Under the pieces are notes generated by a model. The model saw only the letters and a program-made list of their open reading frames with translations. It was not told the origin of the DNA and ran no database searches. Shown here in pieces: positions 1 to 8,789 of a DNA stretch of 64,000 bases. The stretch is taken from contig JAGVBZ010000032.1 in the NCBI GenBank assembly GCA_020059465.1, positions 24,517-88,516 of the forward strand, written 5' to 3'. This DNA is from Brevinematales bacterium. GTDB lineage: Bacteria; Spirochaetota; Brevinematia; Brevinematales; GWF1-51-8. Within the stretch, counting starts at the first letter, position 1. Each line of letters starts with the position of its first letter. Position numbers and translations under genes: made by a program.

Positions 1-1972
1 AAGTTTCAGCCGGGACGAGAAGGAACTCGAAGCGCTTCTACGGACTCTGAAAGAAAAGTTCGGCGAGTATATCGCGATGAACCCGAAGCTTCCGAAGGAA
101 GCTATCAGCACTATCGCATCTATCGACGATTCCGAGAAACTGATCGACGCCGTAATGGCGAATATCCCGTCTCAGGTCACCGAGAAGCAGACTGTGCTCG
201 AAGAGAACGATATGAACGAACGCCTCATCAAGACTCTTTCCCTCATCAGTTCCGAGGTGGAAGTTCTAAAGATAGAAGATAATATTAACAAACGGGTGCA
301 GGACAGGCTTGAGAAGATGCAGAAACGTTATTTCCTCAACGAACAGCTCAAGGAGATCCGAAAGGAACTTGACGAAGGGGAAAACGACGACGAGACGATT
401 AAAGACCTGAAAGCGAAAGCGAAAAAAATAAAAATGTCCGACGACGTCAAGGAAAAGTTCGACAAGGAAATGGAACGCCTGATAAAGATACCGAATATGT
501 CCCCGGAATACACGGTGCTTCATACCTATCTCGAATGGCTGGTGGATATGCCGTGGGGTGTGTTTACTCAGGATAATAAAGATATTTCTGTCGCGGAGAA
601 AACTCTTGAAAAAGAACATTGGGGATTGAAGGAGGCGAAGGAACGTATCCTCGATTTTATCGCAATCCGTCAGCTCAACCCGACGACAAAAGGGCCTATT
701 ATCTGTCTGGTAGGGCCTCCCGGTACAGGCAAAACGTCGCTGTCGAAATCGGTGGCGCACGCGCTGAACCGTAACTTTGTCCGTTTTTCACTGGGCGGGG
801 TACGCGACGAGGCTGAAATCCGCGGGCACCGCAGGACGTATGTCGGGGCGATGCCGGGGAAGATCATCCAGATGATGAAGAAAGCGAACTCGATGAATCC
901 TGTTTTTCTCCTCGATGAAATCGATAAGATGAGCATGGATTTCCGGGGCGATCCTTCGTCCGCGCTCCTCGAAGTGCTCGACCCCGAACAGAATAAGAAT
1001 TTCAACGACCATTATTTATCCGTAGATTTCGACCTATCGTACGCATTTTTTATCACTACGGCAAACAATCTCTATAATATTCCGGTGCCGTTATTGGACC
1101 GTATGGAAATCATCGAGATACCGGGATACACCGAGATCGAGAAGAAAGACATATCAAAACATTTTCTTATCCCGAAACAGAAAGGAGAGAACGGACTGGA
1201 AAACTTTGATATTTCTTTCTCAGAAGAATCGCTTTATAATATTATTCGTTTTTATACTAAGGAAGCCGGGGTCAGAAATCTTGAAAGGCATATAGGAAAG
1301 ATAATAAGGAAAGTTGCGCGAGAAAAAATTAAAAAAAGTGCAAAATCTGTTAAGATTACACCTCAAAAAATCGAAAAATACTTAGGTTTACAAAAGTATG
1401 ATTATACATCCATGCAGAAGACTCCGCGGCCGGGCGTAATCGCCGGTCTGGCATGGACGGAAGCGGGCGGGGACGTCCTTTATATCGAAAGCGCGCTGAT
1501 AAAAGGCAAGGGCGAGCTTATTCTTACCGGGAAACTCGGTGATGTCATGAAGGAATCGGCACAGATCGCGTATTCGTACGCGAAGAATCTTGGCAACAGG
1601 TACGGCATCAAGGATGATGTGATCGATAAAAAGGATCTGCATATCCATGTTCCAGAGGGCGCGATACCGAAGGACGGGCCGTCTGCGGGTATTTCGATGG
1701 TCAGTTCGATCGTATCGACATTATCGGGGCTTCCCGCACGGAACGATGTCGCGATGACCGGTGAGGTGACATTAAAAGGCGATGTTCTGCCGATAGGCGG
1801 GTTGCGTGAAAAGCTTTTGGCAGCGAAACGCGGGGGGATTTTTATTGTAATAGTCCCTAAGAAGAATGAAAAGGATGTAAAAGAGATGGAACCGCAGATT
1901 CTCGCAAACCTGACGATACATTATGTGGAATCTGTAAACGAAGTATTGGATAGGATATTGATAAATCAATAG
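1..1972 (+). CDS. lon: Lon ATP-dependent protease, 5'-truncated by the window edge
   Basis: Cytoplasmic AAA+ protease that unfolds and degrades damaged or regulatory proteins. The reading frame is open from base 2 to the TAG at 1970-1972, so the gene starts upstream of the window; the ATG at 77 is internal and roughly 150 N-terminal residues are missing. Counting from that ATG, the middle is the coiled helical region and the AAA+ module, with Walker A GPPGTGKTS and Walker B FLLDEIDKM. The Lon protease domain follows, with catalytic Ser536 in PKDGPSAG and Lys579 in GGLREKLLAA. The Ser-Lys spacing of 43 residues equals that of E. coli Lon (679/722). The stretch around 1300-1400 is locally A-rich but the frame is intact. 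Family assignment is certain. Confidence 0.97.
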   Translation, partial: SFSRDEKELEALLRTLKEKFGEYIAMNPKLPKEAISTIASIDDSEKLIDAVMANIPSQVTEKQTVLEENDMNERLIKTLSLISSEVEVLKIEDNINKRVQDRLEKMQKRYFLNEQLKEIRKELDEGENDDETIKDLKAKAKKIKMSDDVKEKFDKEMERLIKIPNMSPEYTVLHTYLEWLVDMPWGVFTQDNKDISVAEKTLEKEHWGLKEAKERILDFIAIRQLNPTTKGPIICLVGPPGTGKTSLSKSVAHALNRNFVRFSLGGVRDEAEIRGHRRTYVGAMPGKIIQMMKKANSMNPVFLLDEIDKMSMDFRGDPSSALLEVLDPEQNKNFNDHYLSVDFDLSYAFFITTANNLYNIPVPLLDRMEIIEIPGYTEIEKKDISKHFLIPKQKGENGLENFDISFSEESLYNIIRFYTKEAGVRNLERHIGKIIRKVAREKIKKSAKSVKITPQKIEKYLGLQKYDYTSMQKTPRPGVIAGLAWTEAGGDVLYIESALIKGKGELILTGKLGDVMKESAQIAYSYAKNLGNRYGIKDDVIDKKDLHIHVPEGAIPKDGPSAGISMVSSIVSTLSGLPARNDVAMTGEVTLKGDVLPIGGLREKLLAAKRGGIFIVIVPKKNEKDVKEMEPQILANLTIHYVESVNEVLDRILINQ

Positions 1973-1977
1973 AAAGA

Positions 1978-2006
1978 TTGACAAATCCCAAAAATCCTTC
2001 AAAATA
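1978..2006 (+). promoter_or_regulatory. Possible promoter for the HEAT-repeat gene
   Basis: A perfect TTGACA at 1978-1983 starts six bases after the lon stop codon. About 17-19 bases downstream there is only an A/T-rich -10 candidate (AAAATATA region, 2001-2008) without a good TATAAT match, so the call rests mainly on the -35 box and the position. Confidence 0.35.
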
Positions 2007-2032
2007 TAGGTAGTAAAAAACAGGAGTGTAAA

Positions 2033-2710
2033 ATGAAAGGAAAGTGGCTGGTATGGGTGACCGCTCTTATATTTACCGGGATACTTTCGGTGTACGGAGC
2101 GCATAATGTCGCGACCGAAAAGATCGATCCGATTGATACAATAGGCCCGGAAGGGATTCCTAAGCTGATGGAAGTTGCTAAGTCACAGGACCTTGACGAT
2201 GTAGAAATTAAGATCAAGGCAATACAGAGACTCGGCAAACTGAAAGCGGTAGAAGCCTTGCCGATCCTGATAGACGCGCTCGGATACGGTTCGGAGACTA
2301 TTATTCTTCAGGGGGGTACCAAGAAAGAGTACCCGTGGAAAGTACGGGTAGTGGCGGCCTTAGCGCTTGCTGAAATAGGCAGCGCGGATGCAGTCGATGC
2401 GCTGATTATTCGTGCGTATGAGGATGAAGAATCGACCGTCAAGAAAGCTGCCGTCCAGGCACTTGCGGCGCTCGGTCCGAAAGCAAAAACTAAAAAAGTT
2501 TTAACCTATCTCTTCGATATGCTTGAGAAAACAAAAGACAACAGTCTTGCCTACGATATTTGTATTGCGTTGGGTAAAATCGGCGATAAGTCGGCGTTTG
2601 TCCATCTGCTGAGAGTCACTCAGGGCGGGTTTTTGACTGTTGTAAAAGAGAAGGCTGAAGAAGCGATAAAGAATCTGAATTGGCAGGAAGGTTCGGCGTT
2701 CGATAAGTAA
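2033..2710 (+). CDS. Exported HEAT-repeat protein
   Basis: 225 residues. The N-terminus (MKGKWLVWVTALIFTG followed by a short small-residue stretch) looks like a signal peptide, so the protein is probably periplasmic or envelope-attached; no lipobox cysteine is seen. The rest is built of helical repeats of the HEAT/PBS-lyase type: 'AIQRLGKLKAVEALPILIDA', 'VVAALALAEIGSADAVDALI', 'AAVQALAALGPKA' and 'ICIALGKIGDKSAFVHLL' recur at about 35-45 residue spacing. Such repeats are protein-binding scaffolds; no catalytic motif is visible and the partner is unknown. A good Shine-Dalgarno (AGGAG) precedes the ATG by seven bases. It follows lon by 60 bases and ends before a strong terminator. Confidence 0.85.
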   Translation: MKGKWLVWVTALIFTGILSVYGAHNVATEKIDPIDTIGPEGIPKLMEVAKSQDLDDVEIKIKAIQRLGKLKAVEALPILIDALGYGSETIILQGGTKKEYPWKVRVVAALALAEIGSADAVDALIIRAYEDEESTVKKAAVQALAALGPKAKTKKVLTYLFDMLEKTKDNSLAYDICIALGKIGDKSAFVHLLRVTQGGFLTVVKEKAEEAIKNLNWQEGSAFDK

Positions 2711-2750
2711 TCGAACCGGATCAACAGTTCCTTTCATTAGATATAATAAC

Positions 2751-2785
2751 AGAGGGGTTGCTCAACGCAACCCCTCTTTATTTTC
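2751..2785 (+). terminator. Rho-independent terminator after the HEAT-repeat gene
   Basis: Perfect 11-bp stem, AGAGGGGTTGC at 2751-2761 with its complement at 2767-2777, a 5-base loop, then TTATTTT. It lies between convergent genes (stops at 2710 and 2789) and probably serves both strands, although the minus-strand side has a poorer T tract. Confidence 0.85.
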
Positions 2786-2788
2786 ATC

Positions 2789-3130
2789 CTACCATTTGTG
2801 TTCGTTTGGAACAGCTATCGTAATAGTTTTATATTTGAAAAGATGGATAGGGATATAGAGGATGGTTTTCGTATTATCCGAGCAGCTCACATAAATCTCC
2901 CCGCATTTCATGGATAAACAATCGTAGTCTTTTCCGCCGTAAGAAAATTTCAATTCTCTTACGCCTTCCTGAATCACCTTAACATTATTCCATTCCGCGT
3001 AGGGAACTTTCATCATACGGAAAATATATTTCTTGTAAGGAAAAATGTCCATCTTAAAGGTGACACCGTATGAGAAGAGGGGCAGGACAAATAACGCCAG
3101 CATGATAAACAAAACGAACTTCCTGTTCAT
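2789..3130 (-). CDS. Small exported protein of unknown function
   Basis: 113 residues. The first ~22 residues (MNRKFVLFIMLALFVLPLFSYG) form a signal peptide or membrane anchor. The remaining ~90 residues are basic, rich in Tyr and Lys, and contain three cysteines; no family is recognised. Predicted to be secreted across the inner membrane. A perfect AGGAGG Shine-Dalgarno stands seven bases before the ATG, and a near-consensus promoter lies just upstream, so it is expressed independently of the rex operon that precedes it on the same strand. Confidence 0.75.
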   Translation of the reverse strand: MNRKFVLFIMLALFVLPLFSYGVTFKMDIFPYKKYIFRMMKVPYAEWNNVKVIQEGVRELKFSYGGKDYDCLSMKCGEIYVSCSDNTKTILYIPIHLFKYKTITIAVPNEHKW

Positions 3131-3167
3131 ATAGACCTCCTAGATTTAGCAAAACTCCCCACGCTTT

Positions 3168-3196
3168 ATTGTAGCACCTTCAGCCTTAGCTGTCAA
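3168..3196 (-). promoter_or_regulatory. Sigma-70 promoter for the small exported protein gene
   Basis: On the minus strand TTGACA (3196-3191), a 17-base spacer and TACAAT (3173-3168). Predicted start of transcription is about 3161, giving a leader of ~30 bases to the ATG at 3130. Confidence 0.75.
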
Positions 3197-3213
3197 TACC
3201 TTTTCGGCTTTAT

Positions 3214-3837
3214 TTAGCTATAATATGAAATCATCGCGCCTAAAATATCCAACTCGCGAATCACATCAATTTCACGGTAATAAATATGGCTCGGGAGGTT
3301 CAGACGGACGGGTGCGAAATTTAGGATACCCTCTGCCCCGCATTCGATCAGCCTCTCTGCCACTTTCGGGGCGTCATCGGCCGGAACCGTGATTATGCCG
3401 AGCTCGATCTCGTTTTCCGGGGATAAAACCGCGAAATCCTCTATGGGTTTCTCGGCTACGTTTTTCCCGATTTTATGGACATCTTTATCGAACAGTTTTG
3501 TGACACGGTAGTTATTCTTGGAATTGGTGAGATAGCGGAGGATGGCGTTCCCGAGATTTCCCATACCGATGATGGCAACGTTCCAGATGCGGTGCTTTGC
3601 CAGAAAATCCTTGATATTTTCCTGAAGGATGGGTAAAGAATAACCGAAGCCGCGCTTTCCGATTTTTCCGATCAGACTGAGATCGCGGCGGATTAACGAT
3701 GAATCGAGATTCAGGATTTTCGACATCTCTTTCGAATCGATAAACTCGCGGCTGGTGCTTTCGATGATCTTATTGATGCAACGGTTATAAAGCGAAATGC
3801 GCTCGAAAACCAGATCACTCAACTGCTTTTCTTTCAT
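3214..3837 (-). CDS. rex: Redox-sensing transcriptional repressor Rex
   Basis: 207 residues, the usual Rex length. Rex binds NADH or NAD+ in a Rossmann domain and releases its operators when the NADH/NAD+ ratio rises, controlling fermentation and respiration genes. Residues 1-80 form the winged helix, with the Rex recognition segment IRRDLSLIGKIGKRGFGY (49-66). The dinucleotide-binding glycine motif GMGNLG is at 91-96. The C-terminal helix that swaps between subunits follows. The start codon lies inside the 3' end of alr (23-base overlap), so it is the last gene of the translation operon and probably translationally coupled to alr. Its targets cannot be named from this window. Confidence 0.95.
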   Translation of the reverse strand: MKEKQLSDLVFERISLYNRCINKIIESTSREFIDSKEMSKILNLDSSLIRRDLSLIGKIGKRGFGYSLPILQENIKDFLAKHRIWNVAIIGMGNLGNAILRYLTNSKNNYRVTKLFDKDVHKIGKNVAEKPIEDFAVLSPENEIELGIITVPADDAPKVAERLIECGAEGILNFAPVRLNLPSHIYYREIDVIRELDILGAMISYYS

Positions 3838-4963
3838 CTTCCTTCCTTGTGTAAATCCTGGGTACTCGTTTGGAAACAGCGCATGTTACTTCATAAGGAA
3901 TCCTATGGCAGAGCTTTCCGAAATACTCCACACTTGCCGCGCCCTCGCCGAAAACTGTAACTTCATCGCCGATCTGTATTTTCTCCGGATTCTGCCCCAG
4001 CGAAACCATCATGTAGTCCATGCATATTCTTCCGACATTGGGGTATAGCTTATTCTTAATTCTTACCTTGAGCTTATTAGAAAGGATCGTAGGGATACCG
4101 TCGGCATAACCCACGGGAATAACTGCGATATTTTCGCCATTTTCCTTGATCTTATAGGTGCGAAGGTAGCTGACGGTTTGGCCTTGTTTCATTTTATTGA
4201 TTGCCGCGACGCGGGCTTTAAGGCTCATGGAATTCTGGATTTCAGGATTTTTCTGAGAACTATATCCGTATAGGCACAAACCCGGACGCACCATCGTATA
4301 CGGATCAGAGAATGAGGACGGAAGGTTGAAAATCCCGGAACTGTTCGATATATGAAAGTGGCGTACTTTTATTCCGAGCCGTTTGATATCCGCGATAAGC
4401 TTGGTAAATTTCAATGTTTGCTGCTCGGAGTATTCGATATCATCGTCCGAACTCGGATAATGAGAGTATATCCCGTCGATAATCATTCCTTCGATTTTTG
4501 ATATCTGTTCGACTTCAAGCAGTGCGTCATCAACAGGAATTCCCAGCCGCCCCATACCGGAATCGATTTTTATATGCACTTTAGGAAAGACTCCGCGGTA
4601 ACGGTAGGACTCGCTTAGTTCTCTAGCGTATTCGAAACTGAATACGGTAGGAAACATATTGAACTGAATCAGCTTGCCGAATTCGGGAGACTCGACAGGC
4701 CCGAAAAGAAGAAGCGGGGATGACAGCCCGGCGTTTCGGAGTTCGATCGCCTCGTCGATATTGGATACGGCAAGATATTCCACCCCAAGCTTCAGGAGTT
4801 CCTGCGAAACAGGGATTGCTCCGTGCCCGTAAGCATCCGCCTTAACAACCCCCATAATCATCATATCCGGGGGCAATTTAGATTTGACATAAAGCAAATT
4901 CGCGCGAATCGCATCAATATTGATTTCCGCCCAGACGGGACGGTGAGATTTGTTTAAATACAT
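3815..4963 (-). CDS. alr: Alanine racemase
   Basis: 382 residues, standard length. A PLP enzyme interconverting L- and D-alanine to supply D-Ala for peptidoglycan. The PLP-binding lysine is Lys41 in VVKADAYGHGA, and the second catalytic tyrosine is in the TVSYLRTY segment of the C-terminal beta domain. Other family signatures, such as the SGMGRLG segment, are present. It follows nrnA by 15 bases and overlaps rex by 23 bases, inside the rimP-nusA-infB operon. An envelope-precursor gene in a translation operon hints at growth-rate coupling, which is inference. Confidence 0.96.
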   Translation of the reverse strand: MYLNKSHRPVWAEINIDAIRANLLYVKSKLPPDMMIMGVVKADAYGHGAIPVSQELLKLGVEYLAVSNIDEAIELRNAGLSSPLLLFGPVESPEFGKLIQFNMFPTVFSFEYARELSESYRYRGVFPKVHIKIDSGMGRLGIPVDDALLEVEQISKIEGMIIDGIYSHYPSSDDDIEYSEQQTLKFTKLIADIKRLGIKVRHFHISNSSGIFNLPSSFSDPYTMVRPGLCLYGYSSQKNPEIQNSMSLKARVAAINKMKQGQTVSYLRTYKIKENGENIAVIPVGYADGIPTILSNKLKVRIKNKLYPNVGRICMDYMMVSLGQNPEKIQIGDEVTVFGEGAASVEYFGKLCHRIPYEVTCAVSKRVPRIYTRKEDERKAVE

Positions 4964-4978
4964 CAGCCACTCCCAAAG

Positions 4979-6001
4979 TTAGTGTTTATATGAAATGATC
5001 TCGTCTTGTATCAGTTCTAAAAGCTTATCCTTAAACTCGGTGAATTCCATTTCATCGGTACGGCATCCCGCCGCGCGCATATGTCCTCCGCCGCCGAGAA
5101 CTGATGCAATCTTTGCTACATCGACGTCGTACTTGCTGCGTAAACTCGCCCCGAAAAGCTGAGGCTTTTTCTCCTTAATGAGAAAATACACCGATACTGA
5201 ATCCAATGTCCCTAAATATTCGATCATGGTATCCGTATCTATATCCGGATACCCGTTAAAATCGTCGTTGAGAAGATAACTGTAGGCGATAGAATTGTCT
5301 TCGGCAAGTTCCATTCGGGATAACATGAGGCTGAGCAATTTTGTATAACCGAGCGACTTCATCATGTTTAACTGGATATGGAAATAATTCGGAGATATTC
5401 CATGAGATATCAGGTCGGCGGCAATCATATGCACCTCCGGACTGGTCTGGTCGTACCGGAAAAATCCCGTATCGGTGATTATCGACGTATATATATCCGA
5501 CGCGGCCTCCGGTGAAATCCGGATATCATTAATACGGAAGAAATAGTACAGTATTTCCCCAATACTCGATGCTTTTTCATGAATAATGTTCAGATCGCCG
5601 AAACGGGTGTTTCCCAAATGATGGTCGATATTAACAATTTTTATCGATTGATTGAAAACACCTGCAACATCCCCGATTCTGCCGATGTCCCCGGAATCGA
5701 CCACAATTGCAAGATCGTAGGCGGAAATATCAACTTCTGTTTCACGCAGAGTTTTTAACAAATGCGTGTTTGGAAGGAAGCGCAAAAACGCGGGAACCGG
5801 ATCCTCGTCGAGAAGGATGAATTTTTTACCGATGGAATCGAAGTATTCCCCCAGCGCGAGCTGACTACCGATGTTATCCCCGTCGGGATTGATGTGGCCT
5901 GTTACAATAATTCCGCGCGAGGCGAGAATCCATTCTTTCAGGAGCTTTAATTCATCGGCAAGAGAATCACTCAGGTTGAGATTCATCGACTGAATCGTCA
6001 C
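4979..6001 (-). CDS. nrnA: DHH/DHHA1 phosphoesterase, NrnA type (nanoRNase / pAp phosphatase)
   Basis: 340 residues. NrnA-like enzymes degrade short RNA oligonucleotides and often dephosphorylate 3'-phosphoadenosine 5'-phosphate; some members act on cyclic dinucleotides or pGpG. The N-terminal DHH domain has the metal ligands in GHINPDGD (35-42), DSGD (102-105) and IDHHLGN (DHH 126-128). The C-terminal DHHA1 domain ends with the substrate-binding GGGGHMRAAG segment. It starts 35 bases inside the end of rbfA; a second in-frame ATG five codons later (5986) is a possible start. A DHH gene downstream of rbfA is a common arrangement. The exact substrate is not settled by sequence. Confidence 0.9.
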   Translation of the reverse strand: MTIQSMNLNLSDSLADELKLLKEWILASRGIIVTGHINPDGDNIGSQLALGEYFDSIGKKFILLDEDPVPAFLRFLPNTHLLKTLRETEVDISAYDLAIVVDSGDIGRIGDVAGVFNQSIKIVNIDHHLGNTRFGDLNIIHEKASSIGEILYYFFRINDIRISPEAASDIYTSIITDTGFFRYDQTSPEVHMIAADLISHGISPNYFHIQLNMMKSLGYTKLLSLMLSRMELAEDNSIAYSYLLNDDFNGYPDIDTDTMIEYLGTLDSVSVYFLIKEKKPQLFGASLRSKYDVDVAKIASVLGGGGHMRAAGCRTDEMEFTEFKDKLLELIQDEIISYKH

Positions 6002-6347
6002 CGGTCATCTCCTTCATTTTGTTAGTTAGACGGACGGAATCCTCGATCATATGAGAACGTTTGAACTCGATCACCGGGGCGAATTTCAGCCGAAGATTCT
6101 TGCTGACAACCGAACTGATAAAACCGGATGCGGTTTTTAACGCCTCGAGCGTCTTAATATTATGAATTTCATTACTGCTGTAAAGACTGACTTCGACCTT
6201 CATATAGTGCATATCCTTCGATATTTCAGCGTCGAGCACCGAAACCAGGGATAAGAGACGGGGGTCTTTCACTTCAGTCATTATAGCCTGGCTGATTTCT
6301 TTCATCAGCGTTTTATTCATGCGCTGTATCCTGATTACTTTAGACAT
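5967..6347 (-). CDS. rbfA: Ribosome-binding factor A
   Basis: 126 residues. RbfA is a small KH-fold protein needed for late maturation of the 30S subunit and 16S rRNA 5' processing. Typical features are the N-terminal 'RMNKTLMKEISQAI', the 'VKDPRLLSLVSV' segment and the C-terminal 'LRLKFAPVIEFKRS' strand. It lies eight bases after infB, its near-universal neighbour, and overlaps nrnA by 35 bases. Confidence 0.95.
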   Translation of the reverse strand: MSKVIRIQRMNKTLMKEISQAIMTEVKDPRLLSLVSVLDAEISKDMHYMKVEVSLYSSNEIHNIKTLEALKTASGFISSVVSKNLRLKFAPVIEFKRSHMIEDSVRLTNKMKEMTGDDSVDESQPE

Positions 6348-6355
6348 GCAACCTC

Positions 6356-8752
6356 CTAATTTGTCGCGGGTTTTTTACCGTCGGTAGAGGAGAACAGCTT
6401 TTTCTCCTTTTTCTCAGAGGTGTAGCATTCCAGAATATCACCTTTCTTAAAGTTGTCGAAATTTGTGAACGAGATACCGCAATCGAAGCCCTGCTGGACT
6501 TCGGTCGCATCGTCCTGAAAACGTTTCAGCGCGGACATCTTTCCTTCCCAGTACTGCACGTCTTCACGGTAGAGCCGGACAAGATTTCCCTTGCGGATAA
6601 ACCCTTCTGTAACGAAACACCCCGCGACCTTTCCGATTTCCTTGATACGGAAGACCTCTTTGATTTCCGCCGTACCGATAACATTTTCGATCACTTCGGG
6701 AGTCAGCATCCCTTCGAGTATCGCCTTTACGAAATCGATGAGTTCGTAAATGATTGCGAAGCGCTTAATCGGAATACCCTCGGATTCGGTTTTTTCCTTC
6801 GCCATCGTATCGACCCGGACACGGAACGCGAGGACTAAAGTGCGTGATTCTTCGGTGACAGCCGTGGCGGATGCGAGCATAATATCGCTTTCCGTTACAG
6901 CGCCGATTCCCGCATGAATCACGTTTATTACAATTTCCTCGTTCTGGAGCTTGGAAAGAGAGTATTTAATAGCCTCCACAGACCCGTCCACATCCGCCTT
7001 GACGATAATTTTCAATTCTTTCAGATTGGGAGTGGAAAGTTTATCCATAGCCTGCTGAATCTGTATCTTCTTTATATTCTGGTTGTCTTCCAACTTCTTG
7101 AGATTTTTCCGCTTGGTTGAAATATCCTTGGCGAGTTCCTCGTTTTCTACGACAAAGAATTTATCACCGGCGCTCGGAACATCGTTGAATCCCATGATCT
7201 CGACCGGCTGCGAAGGAAGGCCCACTTCAATTTTATTTCCCTTGTCGTCAAACATCGCACGTACTTTTCCCATAGTCGTACCGACGACAAAACAGTCGCC
7301 GATCTGAATTTTACCTGTGCGGATAACTACGGTAGCGATCGCGCCCTTTCCGATATCCATCTCGGATTCGACTACGAAGCCGACGCCGCGTTTATTTGGG
7401 TTGCCCTTGAGTTCCATGACTTCCGCACGAAGCAGGATAGCCTCGAGTAGTTTATCGATACCCGTCTTTTTTAGCGCCGATACCTCGACAAACTGGGTGT
7501 CGCCGCCCCATTCCTCGGACAAAAGACCGTGTTCGGCAAGCTGTTGTTTCAGACGTTCGGGGTTGGCGCCCGGAAGGTCAATTTTATTTATCGCGACAAT
7601 GATGGGAACCTTTGCGGCTTTGGAATGGTTGATCGCTTCGACCGTCTGGGGCATTGCGCCTTCGGCGGCGGATACGACAAGAATAACGATATCGGTCACT
7701 TCGGCGCCGCGCGCGCGCATTGCGGTAAACGCCTCGTGGCCGGGAGTGTCGAGGAATACAAGCTGTCCGCGGGGGGTGCTGACACGGTATGCCCCGATAT
7801 GCTGGGTAATACCGCCGCTCTCATGCTCGACCACATTGGTGTTGCGGATAGCGTCCAGCAGGCTGGTTTTACCGTGGTCGACATGTCCCATAACGGTAAC
7901 AATCGGAGGCCTCGGCGCGAGATCCGCCTCGGTGTCCTCTTCCTCCTTGACGATCACTTCCTCTTTCAGACTCTTTATCTTGACTTTACAGTTGAATTCA
8001 GACGCAAGAATCACAGCAGTGTCTGCGTCTATATTATCGTTGATTGTAGCGGTAACTCCCAATCCCATGAGTTTCTGGATCAGAAGACTGGCTTTGATCT
8101 GCATCTTTTTTGCCATATCGGAAATCTTGGTAACTTCCCCGATCTCTATTTCATCAGGAATGACCACCTCTCCCTTTTTCTGCTTCATCATCATGGAATT
8201 CTGCATCTTAGAGAGAAAGATCTCTTCCTGTCGCTTTTTTATCTCTTCCTTTGTCAACGGCGCGTCTTTTCTCTTTGCGGCAACATTGCTGAAATGACGG
8301 TTGCGGTTAGACTGGTCCTTCCCCGCCGCCGCGCCTGGTGCGGGAGCCGATCCTGGTGCGCCGGGTCTATAACCGCCCTGCTGGCCGGGAGCGCCGGGCC
8401 TATAGCCGCCCTGCTGACCGCCGGGACGGTAACCGCCCTGCTGGCCGCCGGGTCTATAGCCGCCCTGTTGTCCGGGAGCGCCGGGACGAAATCCGCCCTG
8501 CTGCCCTGCGGGACGTCCCGTAAACGGACGCGGAGAGGGCCCTTTGTTTGCAGAAAACTGAGTCTTTTTTACGCCGGCCCCTTCATAGGATGTAGGTGCA
8601 GGGGTTACCGGCTTCTGCGGCTGAGTATCAGGCAATGCGGTTTCAGGCGTTGTCTCTTTGGTTTCCGATGCGATTTTGGCCGCTGTAGAATCCGATTTTA
8701 CTTTCAGCTTGATTATTTTTTTCTTCTTTGCTTCTTGGCCGTTATCAGGCAT
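6356..8752 (-). CDS. infB: Translation initiation factor IF-2
   Basis: 798 residues. IF-2 is the GTPase that places fMet-tRNA on the 30S subunit and promotes subunit joining. The N-terminal ~150 residues are disordered and contain five copies of a GQQGG[YF]RPG unit (residues 83-133, DNA about 8354-8506). The IF2_N helix domain lies around 200-265. The G domain has G1 GHVDHGKT (289-296), then DTPGHEAF and NKID, and domains II-IV follow. Length is normal for the family. It sits 37 bases after nusA and 8 bases before rbfA. The start ATG has AGGAGG-like bases just upstream. Confidence 0.97.
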   Translation of the reverse strand: MPDNGQEAKKKKIIKLKVKSDSTAAKIASETKETTPETALPDTQPQKPVTPAPTSYEGAGVKKTQFSANKGPSPRPFTGRPAGQQGGFRPGAPGQQGGYRPGGQQGGYRPGGQQGGYRPGAPGQQGGYRPGAPGSAPAPGAAAGKDQSNRNRHFSNVAAKRKDAPLTKEEIKKRQEEIFLSKMQNSMMMKQKKGEVVIPDEIEIGEVTKISDMAKKMQIKASLLIQKLMGLGVTATINDNIDADTAVILASEFNCKVKIKSLKEEVIVKEEEDTEADLAPRPPIVTVMGHVDHGKTSLLDAIRNTNVVEHESGGITQHIGAYRVSTPRGQLVFLDTPGHEAFTAMRARGAEVTDIVILVVSAAEGAMPQTVEAINHSKAAKVPIIVAINKIDLPGANPERLKQQLAEHGLLSEEWGGDTQFVEVSALKKTGIDKLLEAILLRAEVMELKGNPNKRGVGFVVESEMDIGKGAIATVVIRTGKIQIGDCFVVGTTMGKVRAMFDDKGNKIEVGLPSQPVEIMGFNDVPSAGDKFFVVENEELAKDISTKRKNLKKLEDNQNIKKIQIQQAMDKLSTPNLKELKIIVKADVDGSVEAIKYSLSKLQNEEIVINVIHAGIGAVTESDIMLASATAVTEESRTLVLAFRVRVDTMAKEKTESEGIPIKRFAIIYELIDFVKAILEGMLTPEVIENVIGTAEIKEVFRIKEIGKVAGCFVTEGFIRKGNLVRLYREDVQYWEGKMSALKRFQDDATEVQQGFDCGISFTNFDNFKKGDILECYTSEKKEKKLFSSTDGKKPATN
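8354..8506 (-). repeat. Tandem repeat in the IF-2 N-terminal region
   Basis: Five tandem 27-33 base units encode GQQGGYRPG or GQQGGYRPGAP (first copy with Phe in place of Tyr). The DNA is nearly identical between copies, so the copy number is likely to vary by slippage or unequal recombination. Confidence 0.85.
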
Positions 8753-8789
8753 GGAACATCCTCCTCATATTACAAAAACACAGCGTAAT

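Noticed and set aside
8354..8506. Tandem repeats as a possible CRISPR array
   Set aside because: Repeat units are directly adjacent without unique spacers and encode an in-frame peptide repeat in IF-2.
7317..8788. Long plus-strand open frames antisense to infB (326 and 419 codons)
   Set aside because: The minus-strand frame encodes a complete, well-conserved IF-2; the plus-strand frames have Cys/Arg/Ser-rich, unconserved-looking products and no suitable start signals.
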